From assembly GCA_002633005.1 (NCBI GenBank), contig NMRA01000313.1:396991-454517 (forward strand): a stretch of DNA of 57,527 nt, in the 5' to 3' direction. A program made the position numbers and the translations under genes. The stretch comes from Phoronis australis (Eukaryota > Phoronida > Phoronidae). The notes under the pieces were generated by a model, which did not search any database, had not been told where the DNA came from, and was given only the letters and a program-made list of their open reading frames with translations. Below, in pieces: positions 12,420 through 27,000 of the stretch (position 1 is the stretch's first letter; every line of letters starts with the position of its first letter).

Positions 12420-12720
12420 ATGTGAGAAAAGCAAGACATTGCAACAGCACGCATGTGAAAGTGTTTCGCGAGTATGCTCAAAAGCTTACCAGCCTATCCT
12501 AGAAAAATGGTATCCAGTGAGTGATTGGTCGGCGAGGTTGGACTGTTGAATTGTGGGATTGATTTCATCGTCTCCGTTACAAAAGCTGAGATTTTTTCCC
12601 CGCGAGTGCAAGCTAATGTCTTGTAGTCTACGGAACGTAGCTCCCACACTGCATTCTGTTGCTGGTCACAACCAACAAGGTTCTCATGACCGCATACTTT
12701 AGTAGCATTTTGGATAATAT
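12420..12720. repeat. Dispersed repeat in the CCDC78 3' flank (family C)
   Basis: GTGATTGGTC, TGTTGAATTGTGGGATT and TCTCCGTTAC match 18895-19205 in the same order. It begins about 50 bases after the CCDC78 stop, so it probably lies in the 3' UTR. Confidence 0.55.
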
Positions 12721-14019
12721 GAAAAGCTCCAATTCGGCTTGTTTTTGTGTGCAAGCCAAGTCAACCTATTGTGTGAACATGTACTAAACTGTATGACGTA
12801 CTATGGTTATCTCTGTTCCCTTTCACAAGATGCTTGTCACAAAAGTAAACAAACATATGGCTTTGTGCTCTCAAGATCCCATCCCTTCTGAATTGTTTTC
12901 AGTTCAGTTTACTTAGTCTTTGGGAAATGTGGTGCGCTCTTTTGTGACAAAGTCTTGAATTAAATTTAACGATTGTCATGGTGCTCCAATGGTCTTTTGT
13001 GTGTTGTGGAAGCCCATATCGGCAGTGCATATTGAACAGGTGTTATATGCTGGATATATAGATAAAATTAAAGTTCAATTTCATTTGTTATATTCTCCAA
13101 CCAGTTTCGGACAATAAAAATTTATTATTTGTTCAAGGTGCGTACTTGTACCAAATGTTAGAAGCAAGCAATATTGGCATTCCAAATTCATGAATTTCGA
13201 TATAGTTATTCACCACTACAATATTACACTGCGGGACACATGGATATGCTGTATGGACAGATTTTTTGACAATTTCATGAATTGCCAAGTCTATTTTCAG
13301 ATTCTGTAGATACAAACTAATGCTAAACTCTCCTGTGTCCCAATCTTCAGAATCAAAACAATCAATTTCGGCTTGAATTTTGGCGTCACAAATTTGAGAG
13401 GCTGTCCCAATTTGGAGAATTTTTACCATAATGCTTTTTAGTATTGTGCATATCCAAAAACTTCCTAATTTACAAACTGTTGCATTGATGTATAAGATGG
13501 AGATATACAGGGTATATGTAAATTATCCATCTTGTATTGGATTTTATGATGGTCCTACAAAGCATGCTAAGAGTGCTCATTTTGAATGTATTGTCTACGT
13601 GCAAATGTTGCTCTTGGTAATAGAAACAAGTTCTTTCATCCATTTGGTCTCGGTTCCTTTATAACTCAAACGTAATGTACCATTTTAATGCGCATGTCAT
13701 GCACGAGCAAAATATTTTATTTTGCATTCATCATCCGCAGCACCACCTTCCAATTAAAGCGACATAATCGTAGATAGGCACCGAATCAAGTCATACAAAG
13801 AATCGGGCGTTTTCCTCTTGGTCCATAGTTAAAAATGTAAAATTACTTGCAAACTTGCCGTATTGAAAACATCATTTCTCCCGACGCAAAATAAAGTATT
13901 CAAATATTATAAGTAGCATTTATGTTTAAGTATTTAATGTACAGTCCAAGACAAAAGTAATCAGACAAAATGCAGCTTATTTGTCATGATGGCTAATAGT
14001 GTTAATAACAAAAACGATT

Positions 14020-14215
14020 TGTAATAACTATTGCCGGGGTATGGTGGTAAAATTCTAATTACAGAATGGCTTACCAGTAATCATATTCCCAACCTTCCGT
14101 GTTAATTTACCCGTCATTCTCGGTCACTTTGACGGTGAATTCGGCTTCCGCCCAGCTGCCACGACGGGGAATTCGGGATTATTTTGCCTACTGTTGGCTT
14201 GTACTACAGTAAGTA
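14020..14215. repeat. Dispersed repeat copy (family D)
   Basis: GGTAAAATTCTAATTACAGA, then a CCCGTCATTC..CGGTCA block, shared in order with 24215-24405 and 28090-28275. About 190 bp, non-coding. Confidence 0.5.
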
Positions 14216-14663
14216 ATGAATAGCTGAATGTTGAGTAACCATGTGGCAGCAAGGAAAGTATTGTAATTTATTTACAAACACCTTTATTACCCCCAAAACT
14301 GTACATCATAAACCAAGAAATAACTTTTCATAATAAACTGAAACGAAGTGATAACATTTTCAAAACTATTCCTTCATATCAATCCTCAAGACAACACATT
14401 TGCGTAACATGGTCATAAAACCTAATCAATTCTCAGTTTCTTCACAACAGGGTCCCTAATATACCATATTACCCAATTTGCTAGGATACGTCAATAACCA
14501 ACCAAATTATTTACAATACGAATAAGATACAGAAAATAGAGAATGGCATTAAATTTAGCAAACAGGATTTTCAGATGACAAATTTTAAGTACAGTAAAAC
14601 TCGCCCAAGTCAGTTTAACTGAACTGAGAAACCAGAAATCTTTCTTAACGACAGAATACATAA

Positions 14664-14796
14664 ATTGGCACAACTGTACTGCAGTACCAATTGGCACAAC
14701 TGTACTGCAGTACCAACTGGCCCAACTGTTCTGCAGTACCAACTGGCACAACTGTACTGCAGTACTAATTGCCACAACTGTACTGCAGTACCAATT
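14664..14796. repeat. 26-bp minisatellite, 5 copies
   Basis: Unit TTGGCACAACTGTACTGCAG plus TACCAA, five copies with few changes. Because 26 is not a multiple of three, it reads as cycling VQLCQLVLQ-like peptides on the minus strand, which is a by-product rather than a gene. Confidence 0.9.
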
Positions 14797-16388
14797 TGTC
14801 CGAGTTGAGCAAAAATCAAACGAATGCAAGTTACACAATGAATACAATGCAACGCAGTGTTTTTGTTCCGACTATTTACATCAGCATTCCAAACATAAAC
14901 CTCAGCATCTTGCGAGGCAAGTCTAGACTTGAACACCACAATATATTGTAATGTTAGTTGAACCATTTCCAGTGTATGAAACATACCCAATATTTATTGT
15001 AAAAAGAAGAATGTGAACACTGTCTGGTAAATCTAGAACAAAAGCATGCGTATAAATTAAAAATCAAATATGCAATTTACAAAGTAAAGCAACAAATTAT
15101 TTAATAAGCAATAATGAAACATGACTTGTGTATTATTATTTTATTAAAAGCATATTTGGCTACAATTTATCACATATTAAACAAAAAAACTGTTCAATGT
15201 ACTTGCAAGTACCCAGAGAGCACCACCTTGTGACTATACTGTCTAATCAAAGCTAGCAGCATAACAGGATCATAGTTAGGTTCAAAGGTGAATGGCTCAA
15301 CTAATGGCTGACTGTCAGCGTTCACTTCCATCTGGGTTCTAGTCCCAGCTGAAAACAGCCGTGGTAACCCACAACTTATAGTTGACGACAAATTTTCCCA
15401 ACAAAATGAATGAAACAAAAAAATACACCATGAACATTCCAAAATCGCGATGACCCACACACCATTTTTGGTCAGACTGTGAATGAGTTATCGAGTCTCC
15501 ACATGATACCGCTACAATATCATACATATAGCTTCACAATATAACCATATCAATGTCCTGACATTCACTACCAATATGGTCTTCCATATATACACAAATG
15601 TACAACCATTCTGTTACCTTCTACTCACGCGACCATTTCCCATTTACAATTGCCCAGCAGTGGCTATAAGTTCAATACAGCATTACACACTTTGAACACT
15701 GCGTACTGCTGAGGCTTGTAGACTACAACACCCTTAGTGTTCTGAACAAGGCATTCAAGTTATTACTTGGAATAACTTGCAAAAACAAAGGCATCCTTGG
15801 TCAATTGTATGACCAGGGGCTCTGTAATTGAACTGCAGCTTATTATTGACATCTTCCATAATGATTGCATGTCCATTATTTTACCCTCAAGTACATTATG
15901 GAGTATGCAAATGAGTGGCAATTCCAAGTTGGCTCTTGAAGACCTCTAGATTTGCACTACAAACTCGAGTAAAAACGAGATTTCGAAAAAACTCAAGATT
16001 TCGAATTCACACTCGAACTTGTAGCTTTAATGCTGGGGTCACAACGTACAAACTAGGATTAGACAGCTATCCATCTAAACCATAATGTACTCTAGTAAAG
16101 AATAATAGACAATTATTCCGAGTTTCCACAAAAGTAAAATGAAAAAGGTGAAAAATATTTTAGAGTTCGATTTTGAGTGCATAGACTAGACCACACACAG
16201 GCTTAGGTATCATAAGCAAGAACCTGTAACCATAGGCGGGTTTAGGGGTCGCACAGGCCCCCTCTATCTACAACCAAAAATACCCTTTAAGGGGTAGTAT
16301 GAACACCTTTACCCCAAAATGCATGGTTGCCCCCCTTAGCAACTACCTACATTCCCTAGTGTGCAACAATATAAAAATAATTGCTGGC

Positions 16389-16603
16389 AGTCTGGTACAC
16401 GTTGTACCAGACGTGCTCAGGTGGGCCCATTGGACTGATCGTCTGAAGCCATTTTTATTCTTTATTAATATAAAGTCAAAACTGAGTTGAGGATTGAGCT
16501 AGAGACCGAACTCAAGGGTCTAGCACTGTGCCCCAGTGGGACTCGAACCCATGGCCTTGAGGAAAGGAAGCGTACACCTATGACATTTAGACAACACTGC
16601 CTC
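16389..16603 (-). mobile_element. tRNA-derived SINE, copy 1
   Basis: On the minus strand the 5' part is tRNA-like, with a good B box (GGGTTCGAGTCCC near 16540-16552) and a decayed A-box region near 16590. It is followed by ACTGGGGCACAGTGCTAGAC and a 3' tail ending at ACGTTGTACCAGAC. A homologous copy is at 34334-34557, in the same orientation. Confidence 0.75.
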
Positions 16604-17725
16604 ATTATGCAGTTCGGGTTAACACAGCAAACAACATTATTGTTGATTTGTAGCAATGAGTCACTGTTTCCCTGCTAAGCTATTCTTTTGAATATGTCTA
16701 CTCAGGCTTCTCCACATGGGCGGAGCCATGTTAGACCGTGAAGGGGCTAATGGCGAATGGCTATCAAAGCAATTGTCTCTTGATGTCGAGGATTTTAGGT
16801 CGAAAGTTTCTAGATTTTTTTCCCAATTCAAAGCTTGTTCTCTGCATTTTAGAAAATCTTTTTGTCGAAATAAGTCATTACAAGAATGAGTGAAGTTTGC
16901 ATAGTGAGAAAAGGTTTCACTTTAATCCAAATTTTTGCCAATCATCTGAACTTACTTAACAGTGCAATCAAACCCACAACACAAAAAGCTTGTTTCTTAT
17001 CAGTTAAAGCAGCCCATGGCTTTATTCACACTCCCCCCCCCCCTTTCTACAAAAGTGTTCTGCGTGATTTTCAATCTTTGCCCTCCTCTACCAGGCAAAA
17101 TTGACTTCACAACTTGGGATGACACTGGGACTAGTGCATTACTAGAGAAGGGGTTGTCAGTTATTATACCTCTAGAAACTTGGAATTCATTAAACGTTTT
17201 TGCAACAGCATCGGTCAATTGGATATAAAACAAATCATTCAACATTTTGAGGAATTTGACTGCCTTTGATTTGTTAAATCAATAATTTCCTATACTGTCC
17301 TCACATTTTACAAGGCAAGACTAAACCCAAGGGGTGTTATCTTGATTGCTTTTGTTACAGTTGGTATCAATTCCTGCGGTAAATACTGAGCAATCACCCC
17401 TACACTTGAAATGAGCTAGCCTATATGCTGATGGTCAAGAAATATTGAATGGGGAAGTGTTTCAGTATTACTTACCAGTAATTAAATTTGAAAGGGACTT
17501 ACACTATCTGATTGATGCGGACACCAAAAGCAGCTTTTGTAAAAAATAATGAAAGGAGTGCGGGTAAACATTTCCTGGCTTAACAAATTAAAAGAGACCG
17601 TAAAAGGGGGTGGGAGAATTTAAAGAGGGCGCAGCGCCCCGTTATTACAGACCATGGAGACCCTTGATAGTCCTTGTACAGTTTTGACTAGAAGTTATGG
17701 TAAAGAATCTACCACTTCAGTACGG

Positions 17726-17762
17726 TAATAATAATAATAATTATAATAATAATAATGATGAT
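17726..17762. repeat. AAT trinucleotide microsatellite
   Basis: A run of AAT units with a few TAT/GAT variants, about 105 bases beyond the TM9SF4 stop, so probably in its 3' UTR. Confidence 0.8.
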
Positions 17763-17867
17763 AACAGAAACAACAATGGCGTTGTCTTTACTGTTAAAAT
17801 ACCCCACTTGGCTGAATCCAACGGTAGCCACTGTCGGTCACACCAACAACTCCTTTAGCTGTGGTCT

Positions 17868-18017
17868 TCAGTCGATTTTGATGGCAGCATAGATCTTCCG
17901 GATGAACATAAATGTGGCGAAGAAGCCGACAGTGGCGGTTAGTAACCAGAAAGTGAACACCATGACGGCGGTGTAGGTGAAGTAGAGTAACGTGGGAATG
18001 AAGCCAGAGATATTTAG
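17868..18017 (-). CDS. TM9SF4: TM9SF4 last exon and KXD/E tail
   Basis: [20 protein letters not shown], the last membrane segments and [10 protein letters not shown] before TGA at 17868-17870. The terminal KID matches the family's COPI-binding KXD/E retention signal. Confidence 0.96.
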   Translation of the reverse strand, partial: LNISGFIPTLLYFTYTAVMVFTFWLLTATVGFFATFMFIRKIYAAIKID

Positions 18018-21000
18018 CTGGAAGAAAATTTGAAAAACAGCATGACCAAACAACAGGAACAAATGAATCGGACAATTCGTGAATAAACTAGTGTTCAAAA
18101 TAATTCATTTAGGACTAGTTTTCCAAAAGCGATGACGCAACGAAATTTCTTCTTCGATGCTGAAAATATGCATCATTTCAAGGTAGAATTTTTGGCTTAT
18201 TTTCAAACGATTTGACATTACTTTTCATCTGGTTTCTTTCCGAGTTTTCGCCCCTATGACGCCACACAAATTTCCATGAACTTTGTTGATTTTTTAATAC
18301 TAACTACCGAGTTGCAAGTGCCATGAACTAACTGTCATCGTACCATAACAGAGATATTTCACCGTTTCTTAGCATAGATGAATCGAGGGAAACAACTTTC
18401 TAATAGAAATACACACAACATGTTTCATGAAAAGTGACTGAAGACTTACTCTCATTTCACAACTGCTGAATAAACATTGAGCCAAGTAATTATGAGTGCA
18501 TCACAGTCTAGAAATAATTTGTGGACATTATCTCAGTAACTAACACTTATGCGTATATACTCAGGGACTTTGCACACGGCGTACTAAAAATACTTCAACT
18601 AGGGACAAAACTAATGGCAGAATTTGATATCTTTCAATTAACACTTTGTGAAAAATGCTTAGAATGGCCACTCGGTATTCACCAAGTAGTGGTAATGAAG
18701 ACAGGTGTCCCTTCCTCATATATGAATAGACTGAGAGTAGAAAGCACTTCACCAGGGACAAGAGGCCAACGTGATTACCCGATTGCAGACATTTCTATGG
18801 GTGGCTCCCTTGCTGCATTGGCGCCAAAAAGCGAATTGTAAGTTCCCTATTGCACTAAATTTTGTTAGACGACAGGTCTAACTAGGGTCTAACTAGAGAA
18901 GCAAGATCTCCCAAGACTTTGCAACATCATGCGAGTAGAGAGCGAGTGTTTCACTAGCATACTTGGGAGCATACCAGTGTGCCGTAGCCAAAACGGCAGC
19001 CACTGAAGTGATTGGTCACTGTTGAATTATGGGATTAAAATAATAAAGTTGAGGTTGAATTTACTCGTTTCCGTTCCATAAGCGAAGTTTTCTTGCCACA
19101 AGCGTATACTTGTGCATACACTAGTGCACACACTAGTGCATACACTAGTTAATACACTAGTGCATTGCCCTCTACTGATCTCTAACAAGGTGCACTGTTA
19201 TAACAATGTTACCAATGAAGTAGGTTTTGCTGCGTGATTATTTTTGTTGAGAAATTTGCTAGACAGAAGTACCACTTTTCCACTATATTTTGTGCCAGAC
19301 TGAAGGATTCATCAAGTTTGTATTTTGGAGTATTCCCCACCAGGAAAGCTAACAGTAAATTTACCAAAGTCCAGCTTAAGGGGTTATACTCAAAGTGAAA
19401 TACGACGGCGCATTGGGTAATAAAAAATAACCACCTAAACAAGTCGGGGTTGAGAAGTACCAGTTAATCGTTACAGCTGTGCGCACCCCACCCCCCCACG
19501 CGCCACCCCAACTCACCTTTGAAACAAAATAAAATATGGAATAACCTAGGACGTAGAACGCCGAGCCACCTGAGGAGATGAATGACCTCCACCACCAGTG
19601 ATAGTTCTGCAAGAGAATGTTGTGAAAGTGTGTGTGACAATTCCAGTTGCCATAGTGATATCACAAGCAAAAGTAAGCACAACCATGTTATTGATATTAA
19701 TGAAGGACCTCATCCACTAGTCTGTGTATTCAGTCAAATATCTCAAAAAATCATGGGAGATAACTCTTGACTATATGTATTTTCTGATAGTAGAATGTCT
19801 GACATTTAGATTTATAGCAATGGGTCCTGTGACATGACTTTTGACTACATAACTTATTAGATGAAAAGTAAGTTATAGTGACAGCAAAACGATGGTATCG
19901 GAAACATAACTAATTTGAATTTCATTTGACATGAATGTTCCAGGGGAAATCTCAAAAAATTCTGCAGCACTTTTCCATAAGACTTTTGAGTTTTTCATGA
20001 AAATCGTATTTTGATAGCCAAAGGTGGCACATTTTAGACACAACCCCTTAAAGCGTCTTGCAGAACAGTGCATCAGGCATAGCATGAGAATGATTCATAA
20101 AAATCTGATCAGCCATTTCTGAGATATGATGCTCTGAAGCTATCCAAATTTAGACATTCTTCCAGGGTCCTATATAACATTGAAGTTATGTATGGCAGAG
20201 CTTTATCGGGTGAAAAATGGTCAAGTTCAAACTGTGGTCGTTTACTGAACCGAACATTACACGTATGAGCTACATTCCGACCACAGTATAACCATAGAAA
20301 ACCAAAAGTGTTAGCTAGCCTTGTCTCAGGACTCGATGTTTTGTGACCAAATCCCTGCACTCCACCTAGCCATTGTGTCAAATGGGACGCCCACATTACC
20401 AAAGCAGTGCTCATCAGTTTAACGTCATACTGCCTTATACCGAATGCCATGCATGACAATGTGCTTGATCGACTGTGACCACTGTGACTTTGACAGGATA
20501 TCATGTCAGACAAAATGTTCAGCTAGTTGTGACTGTATTGACTTTGATGCAGCATCACACTTACAATCTTAGCCTGACTAACTCTACTAATTGTAACATG
20601 AGGACTAAAAAACACGTGTATGAAATCCTAAAAAAATTCCGAATTTGGCGACCTTGGGAACATCACATATCATAGAAATGATCCGATTCAAATAAAACAT
20701 TCAGATACTGTGTTTTAATATGCACTGCTCTCCAAAATGGAGCTAGGAATTGTTTTTTACATGCTTCACTTCAGCAGAGACACTTTCAAAAATAGGAATT
20801 TACAAAAAAATATCAGCACAGGAACAAAATCGTGATGATTTAGAAAAGTGTAACAGTATTTTGGAGCCTTCGTCTTGAACATATGTATATATCGAAAGGT
20901 ATCTGGTCAAAAAGTTGACGATTTGCATTGAAATTCGTCAGGCTTTGTAGAAAAACAGAAGGAAATCGGACAAAAAATAACTTATACTAACTCATTTGAA

Positions 21001-24000
21001 AATTAGTCGGAAATTTTTGCTTCAAGATGATTTTCAGCAAGACAAAATATGGCCAACTTTTTTCTGAAAACAACTGCACAGAACGGAGTGTATCGACTTG
21101 TCATGTGGTTTATACTGCTATTAAATACTCATCATAAATTCAACAAAGCATCTTTAATCCACAACTTCGTATTCATCATTAACACAACCAGAGGCAATTA
21201 CATCTTGTAATCTAATAAAGATGTTAACCGCTCACCTAAAATTATAACATATTTTAATCAACACTTGCACGCATTATTAATTGCTGCCTGCCACTCTAAT
21301 GTGACTGACAGAGGCATATATCTTAACTCCGCCTACCTCCCTGCACAACTGAAGATATACAACCTTGTCACTCTAACGTAACTGACACTGACACGTGCCT
21401 AAACTCAGCCCACCTCACTGCACCGCTGAGAATATACAACGTTGTCATACTAACGTGACTGACGACAGGTGCGTTAACTCCACCTACCTCACTGCACTGC
21501 TGAAGATATACAACCTTGTCACTCGAACGTAACTGACACTGACCCGTGCCTAAATTAACCCCCACCTCACTGCACCGCTGAGGATATACAACCTTGTCAC
21601 TCAAACGTGTCTTAACTCCACCTACCTCACTGCACAGCTGTACATATGTGGTCACAATGGCTATCTGTGAGCAGGAGATTACAAGAATGACGAAGACTAA
21701 GAAGAGGAAACCAAACATGTAATAGAACTGGTTCTCCCAGATGGCTGAGAAGATGAAGAACAGCTCGATGAACATGGCGCCAAACGGCAACAGCCCCGAC
21801 ATGAATGATCTGAAAGGCACATTAGACGGAATACAATTAATTAGCAATGATGCACTGCTGATTTTTTTGTCAACGACAAAATATGACAGACAGGACCCAA
21901 ATGTTTTCGGATAAAGAGAATTTTTTTCGACAAACGTTATTCCAACACTACACTGATACACTTGGTAAACTCACTTAGTGTCTAGAAAAAAATGTACTTA
22001 ATATCTACTTCACTCTACCATTCAAAGGCTGGATTGAGTCAGTCAGTGAACAGGAACAATATTATCAATCGTTTGATTAGTGGAGACACTGTGTATGCTG
22101 TACAATAGACAACGGGACACGTTTACACCTTCGAATACTTACAGAATCAATATATTGGAATACCACTCTTGTTCAGGAACCTGTCTGGGGATTTGATTGG
22201 TTCGAACAGGCTGACTGAAAGGCTGCAAAGCAAAAAACAGCAGTCAACTCACCATTGAATAGTCTACTTCAATAGATATCACAAGATGGTAACTACAGCA
22301 GTTTTCAAGAAAGATGACAAATACTTTCTCCCATGAAAAATCAACAAAAATTCAAAGCTAAATATTTCGGTCAATTTTTCAAAGATTCTAGACAAATTTT
22401 CCGCTGATTTCTTTCATGATTTTTTAACTAACTAAACCGGCCTCCACAAAATTTGTCAAAATTATTTAAAACCATCGACTGCGCCATTCTTACTTTTGAC
22501 AGAAAAGTACTTGCATTGCACTTAATCACCTTAGGGCTGTCCCAGCAAGAAGTGTATGGGGAAAAAGCACTTTCATTTTCTACCCACCATCCAAATTTTT
22601 CATTCATTTCTTCAACCCATGACCCATAATTTTTAATTAGGTTAAAATATAAAATGTAACACTTGTAAACAAATTGCCTCCAGGATGACCTGTTAAGTAC
22701 TTACTAGATGATCGACGGACAAGAACTAGCCCTCATGTCCAATATTGTCAAAAACTAAAGCAGCTAAGAGGGTTGTTTAATCAAAATGAAAATGGACTTC
22801 TGCAAAACCATCCATCCCCGCCATATATTTTTTGCCAAATTTTGTCCGGTTGTGCCTAGCACTTTTTGAGATAATGAACCTGTCTTGTCAAAACTTAAAA
22901 TGGCCTACAAGGGGGTGCTACAGTAGCCAAATCTGTCCAAAAATCGACTGGTGCCAGCTCATACAAGCCATCCATCTCTATGCCAAATGTGATCATGAGC
23001 CATTAAGTGATTTCAAAGTAATCGGCGGTGCTGGCGCATCCATGCCGATTACCTCTATACCAAATTTGATGACCATCTGCCAAGCAGTTCTTGAGATAAT
23101 TGACGGATAAGAAATGACAATGACAGACCGACTGACTGATGGCCAGACGAAGGGATGGATGGGATGCCGACTATATTCGACTACAAAAGTTTTTCGGCGT
23201 GCACAAAAATTACATGTGAGATCACAACTCATGTCAGTTACCAGAAACTTGCTTTTCAGAGACACCTCTCAGCAATATTTTAGACAGCCACCAGGTGTCT
23301 CTGTCCACCATGTGACTCTGTAACTTCAATAAGATTCTTTCAGTTTCAAGAATCTACTAATTTCAAAATGTTTCCATGAACGCTTTTAAGCTGCTATGCC
23401 AAGTGAATATTGGAACTTGTCTGTCAGACTCCTCATACTTTCTATTTAAAAATAAATCAATTTTCTTAGATGTGTCAACACCAGTTTAGTGTTGCAGTAA
23501 TTTTCATTCTAATATGACTGTACAACATGAGCCTATAACCAAGTTGCCATGACTTGAGTAATGGCTTAGTGTTCATATTGCACTCCGTACACTAGCAACA
23601 TGGGCTTATTTTGTTGTTTTTTGAGTATTTATGGGTAAATTTTTTTCAGAGGGTATTTAAGTCAGTGCTTGGCTTCAAAAAAACCCACCTGTCAACATTT
23701 ACAGAACAAAACATACCACCCATTTTTGATGATAAACTTCTTTCAAGAAGGACCACCCACAATTTGAATTTTCTTCAAAAGACAACCACCCATAAATTTC
23801 TATATCAACTGCCGTTCCAAACTGCCATACGGATTTTGCTGGAACAGCTCTTACTGAACATAACAACCATACGTATCTAGCTCATGTTCCAAATCCAAAA
23901 AAGGAAAACGACAATATCGACACGTAACCAGGACTAGTCCGGTGTCCAGCCGCAAGACTTACTGCTTTCCTGAAGCCAAAGAAGTAACCGAGGAGGACGA

Positions 24001-27000
24001 GAGGTAGAGATATGCCCAGCCAGGTGCACAGGATAGCCAACATTGTGGTGAAAGGTAGCTGCAAGCAAAGTGTTTAGCTCACAGTAACAATAACAGTAAC
24101 AATAACACCGATCATCATTTTCTGTACATCTTGTTCAACACGCATACAGTACAAGATAAATGTAATCAGACTGACTGGCATTTACCTGCCATGCCAACTA
24201 ATTCAGCAAACAGTAAAAATTACTGGTGATAATTACTGGGGTGGCAAAATTCTAAATACAGTGTGGCTTAGCCACGTCACTAACTTTACTATTAATTCCC
24301 CTTTTATCAGGGGAGACTACTCTTGATAATAACTTTGCCGTCCACCCAGATGGCATGACAGGCATTTCCAGGTCATTTAGACTGAATACCTTTGGCTAGT
24401 ACTGTACAATACAGGCTTTAATGTTGCTTTGAAAGAATTGCTAAAAGCACTTTTTGACAATGGAAGAAGAGCATTCAAGAACTTTCGCTACAGTGAATCT
24501 AGATCAAAACACATTTCGAGACAGGCTATAACAGCCAACATCTAAAATGCGCTCAACTTCAGTGAGCCTAGGACTTGGGAGACGACACACAATAATGTCA
24601 CATTTCACTCACCGCTCCTGATGACTGCTTGCCCCAGAGAAAAAAGTTGAGAAAGAAGAAGGCCCCAAACACAAACGTAGGATAGATGATAGCCGTCTGT
24701 AGTGCAGCACTTTTCCACTGTGTGCCCTTCATGGTCTTGTACAGCCGACCCGACACGTAACCCGCGATCAACCTATCAATCACAGCCATGCAATTAGGCA
24801 AGCTATAATCACCACATACACGGTACATACATTAAAGATGCAATGACCAAAATTTTCCCAACTTCTGAAAGCCTCACAACTCTGATCAAGGTATCTTTAA
24901 TATTAAATCTACAACGATTGTTGTTCAAAATATTTACCTTAATAGCATATTCACACTTAACAACAATTACAAACAATTAATGTCCAATTTGAAGAGTTTC
25001 ATCACAAAATGAGACATCAACCAATTTCAATATTTAGAAACACTGTCCTACACATTATCAATCTGCAGGGACACTCAGTTCTTAGATCATTTTTCAGCAA
25101 AACCCAATATATACCACACACAGGTATGCCCCAAAGCACGCTATCTCTTTCCAAAATTCGATACACGCCAGTCACATTCAAATTCCAAATTTGACGACAA
25201 CCTCATTTTGCAATGAAACTCTTCACTAAACTGATGCCATTAAGCATCAACCAGGTCGTTGTATACACTCCCAAGGACCCTGGTGGTGACAGAATAATAA
25301 ACAAGAATACTGTTTGCTTTTACAAGTCTGGACAATAAAAGATAAGCCACTCACCCCATGAAAGCATATGCAAAGATTGCGGCTGTCATCAGACTTCCTC
25401 TGGCAGATGGTGACAACATTCCCAGCACAGCAAACACTATTGAAACATCGAAAACAATAGCACGTGTATTACATACATGGATAATTGTGGGACACTGCAA
25501 GACCCTAGATGTGCTCTTGTGATAGCGGATGAGAGAGAACTGTGGAAGTGTGCCTCTCAAATGGAGAACACATACTAAAGGAGCACATGGTAAAATTTCG
25601 ACTTTGGTAATTTCCAGCCTGACAGCATAAAATAAACTAATCGTCTTACGATGAACTAAAAATCTGTCATTGAAATCACCGGTCCTTAAAAACTCTTCAG
25701 TCAGACTCTACCGACAATCACTGTAATCTGAAATATTAACCAGTTTTGAGAGTCCACAACGTGCTCACTTGTCACTCTGGCTGGGAGCAGTGCGTGTAAC
25801 ATTAAGATCATGTAACGTCTTATCTACCAGACTGAGTCTGTATATTTTGGTAAATAGGTTGCTGGACAGTAAAAGTATAACTTTCAGTAAGCAGAAATCC
25901 TGCACAACTTGATTATTGACTTTATACCAATAACAATCTGCCACGCGTTTTTTTTAGTTTAATTTATCAAACAGAAAGGTACATTATAGCAAATCAATGA
26001 TATTAATAACGGGACCAAATTTCATTCAATATAAATGCTCAAGGTGAAATCTCAAAAAACAGAGATTTTATATAAAAACGATAGCCTTCATGCAAAAGAG
26101 GAATATTTTAAAGAAATTCTAGAGGGCATTTTGCAGAACAGTGCATAGCATCTGAAAATTCATTTTAATCCGAGCCATTTCTGAGATAGGACGTTTCAAA
26201 TTTAGCCAAATTTGGAATTTTCCTAGCATTCTACATAGCCTCAATACGATCCGCTTAATTTTATCCTTGTTGCTGCTTTCATACACAACAATGTTTCGAA
26301 GTTCGTCAAATCTGGACTTTCTTCTTGATTTCTACATAAACTTAAAACAACTTAATTGAGCCGCTTACCAATAAGAATAGACGTCATCATAAAGATCTGA
26401 ATTCCTGCGCCCACAAACGCAGCTAGTAAGCGTGTGTACTTAGGAGGGCGGAACACATCGCCGTGCACCAACTTCCACCCTGTCTCCTCCATGGCTTCAT
26501 CCTGCGACACAACAAAAGACAGTGAGCGATTGCCCAATACGGGTGCCTCAAAACTCAATAGGTGGCGCTAGTGAGACAACGGTGTTAGCCTTTATGCATT
26601 AGTAACATTTAGTGCATAACGAGCAGCTCATCAACATTCTTAAGAGCATACATTAGGTGGAAGATGGTGGTTAGCAACCAGCGTACGCTTTTATACCTTT
26701 CGAAAAATGTCAGCGAAAATTATCCACAGGGAAACGATGATTAATGTTTTCGGAAGTAAGGTAATGATTCACTCCTTACCAAAATTGTCATTATTTCTAT
26801 TTTTCATTTCACAAAGGCTGACAACTTCGCCACAAAGTACGGGGAATTTACTAAAAGCTGTTTTATGACATCTACACAGTATACACCATGTTGGTAATAG
26901 ACAGCAATGCGTTACGTGAAATTTTAACTCCTGCGTTATTTATTAGTTAGCTTGTACATTCAGTGAGATTTTTACCGGCTGAAACCTGTGAGTTAACGAT

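Larger units (their letters stand above)
12374..17867. other. Intergenic region between convergent CCDC78 and TM9SF4
   Basis: Holds the CCDC78 3' UTR (AATAAA candidate at 13116), repeat family C, a family D copy, the 26-bp minisatellite near 14664, a tRNA-type SINE and an AAT microsatellite near 17726. Open frames here are short and resemble no gene known to me. Confidence 0.5.

Noticed and set aside
14491-14990. Repeat protein of VQLCQLVLQ units
   Set aside because: The 26-base period shifts frame every unit and the same DNA is equally open in two frames, so this is a non-coding minisatellite.
21368-21961. A 197-residue minus-strand open frame as a separate gene
   Set aside because: Its middle is TM9SF4 exon 16 and its tail is translation of the donor-centred tandem array; kept as a splice observation instead.
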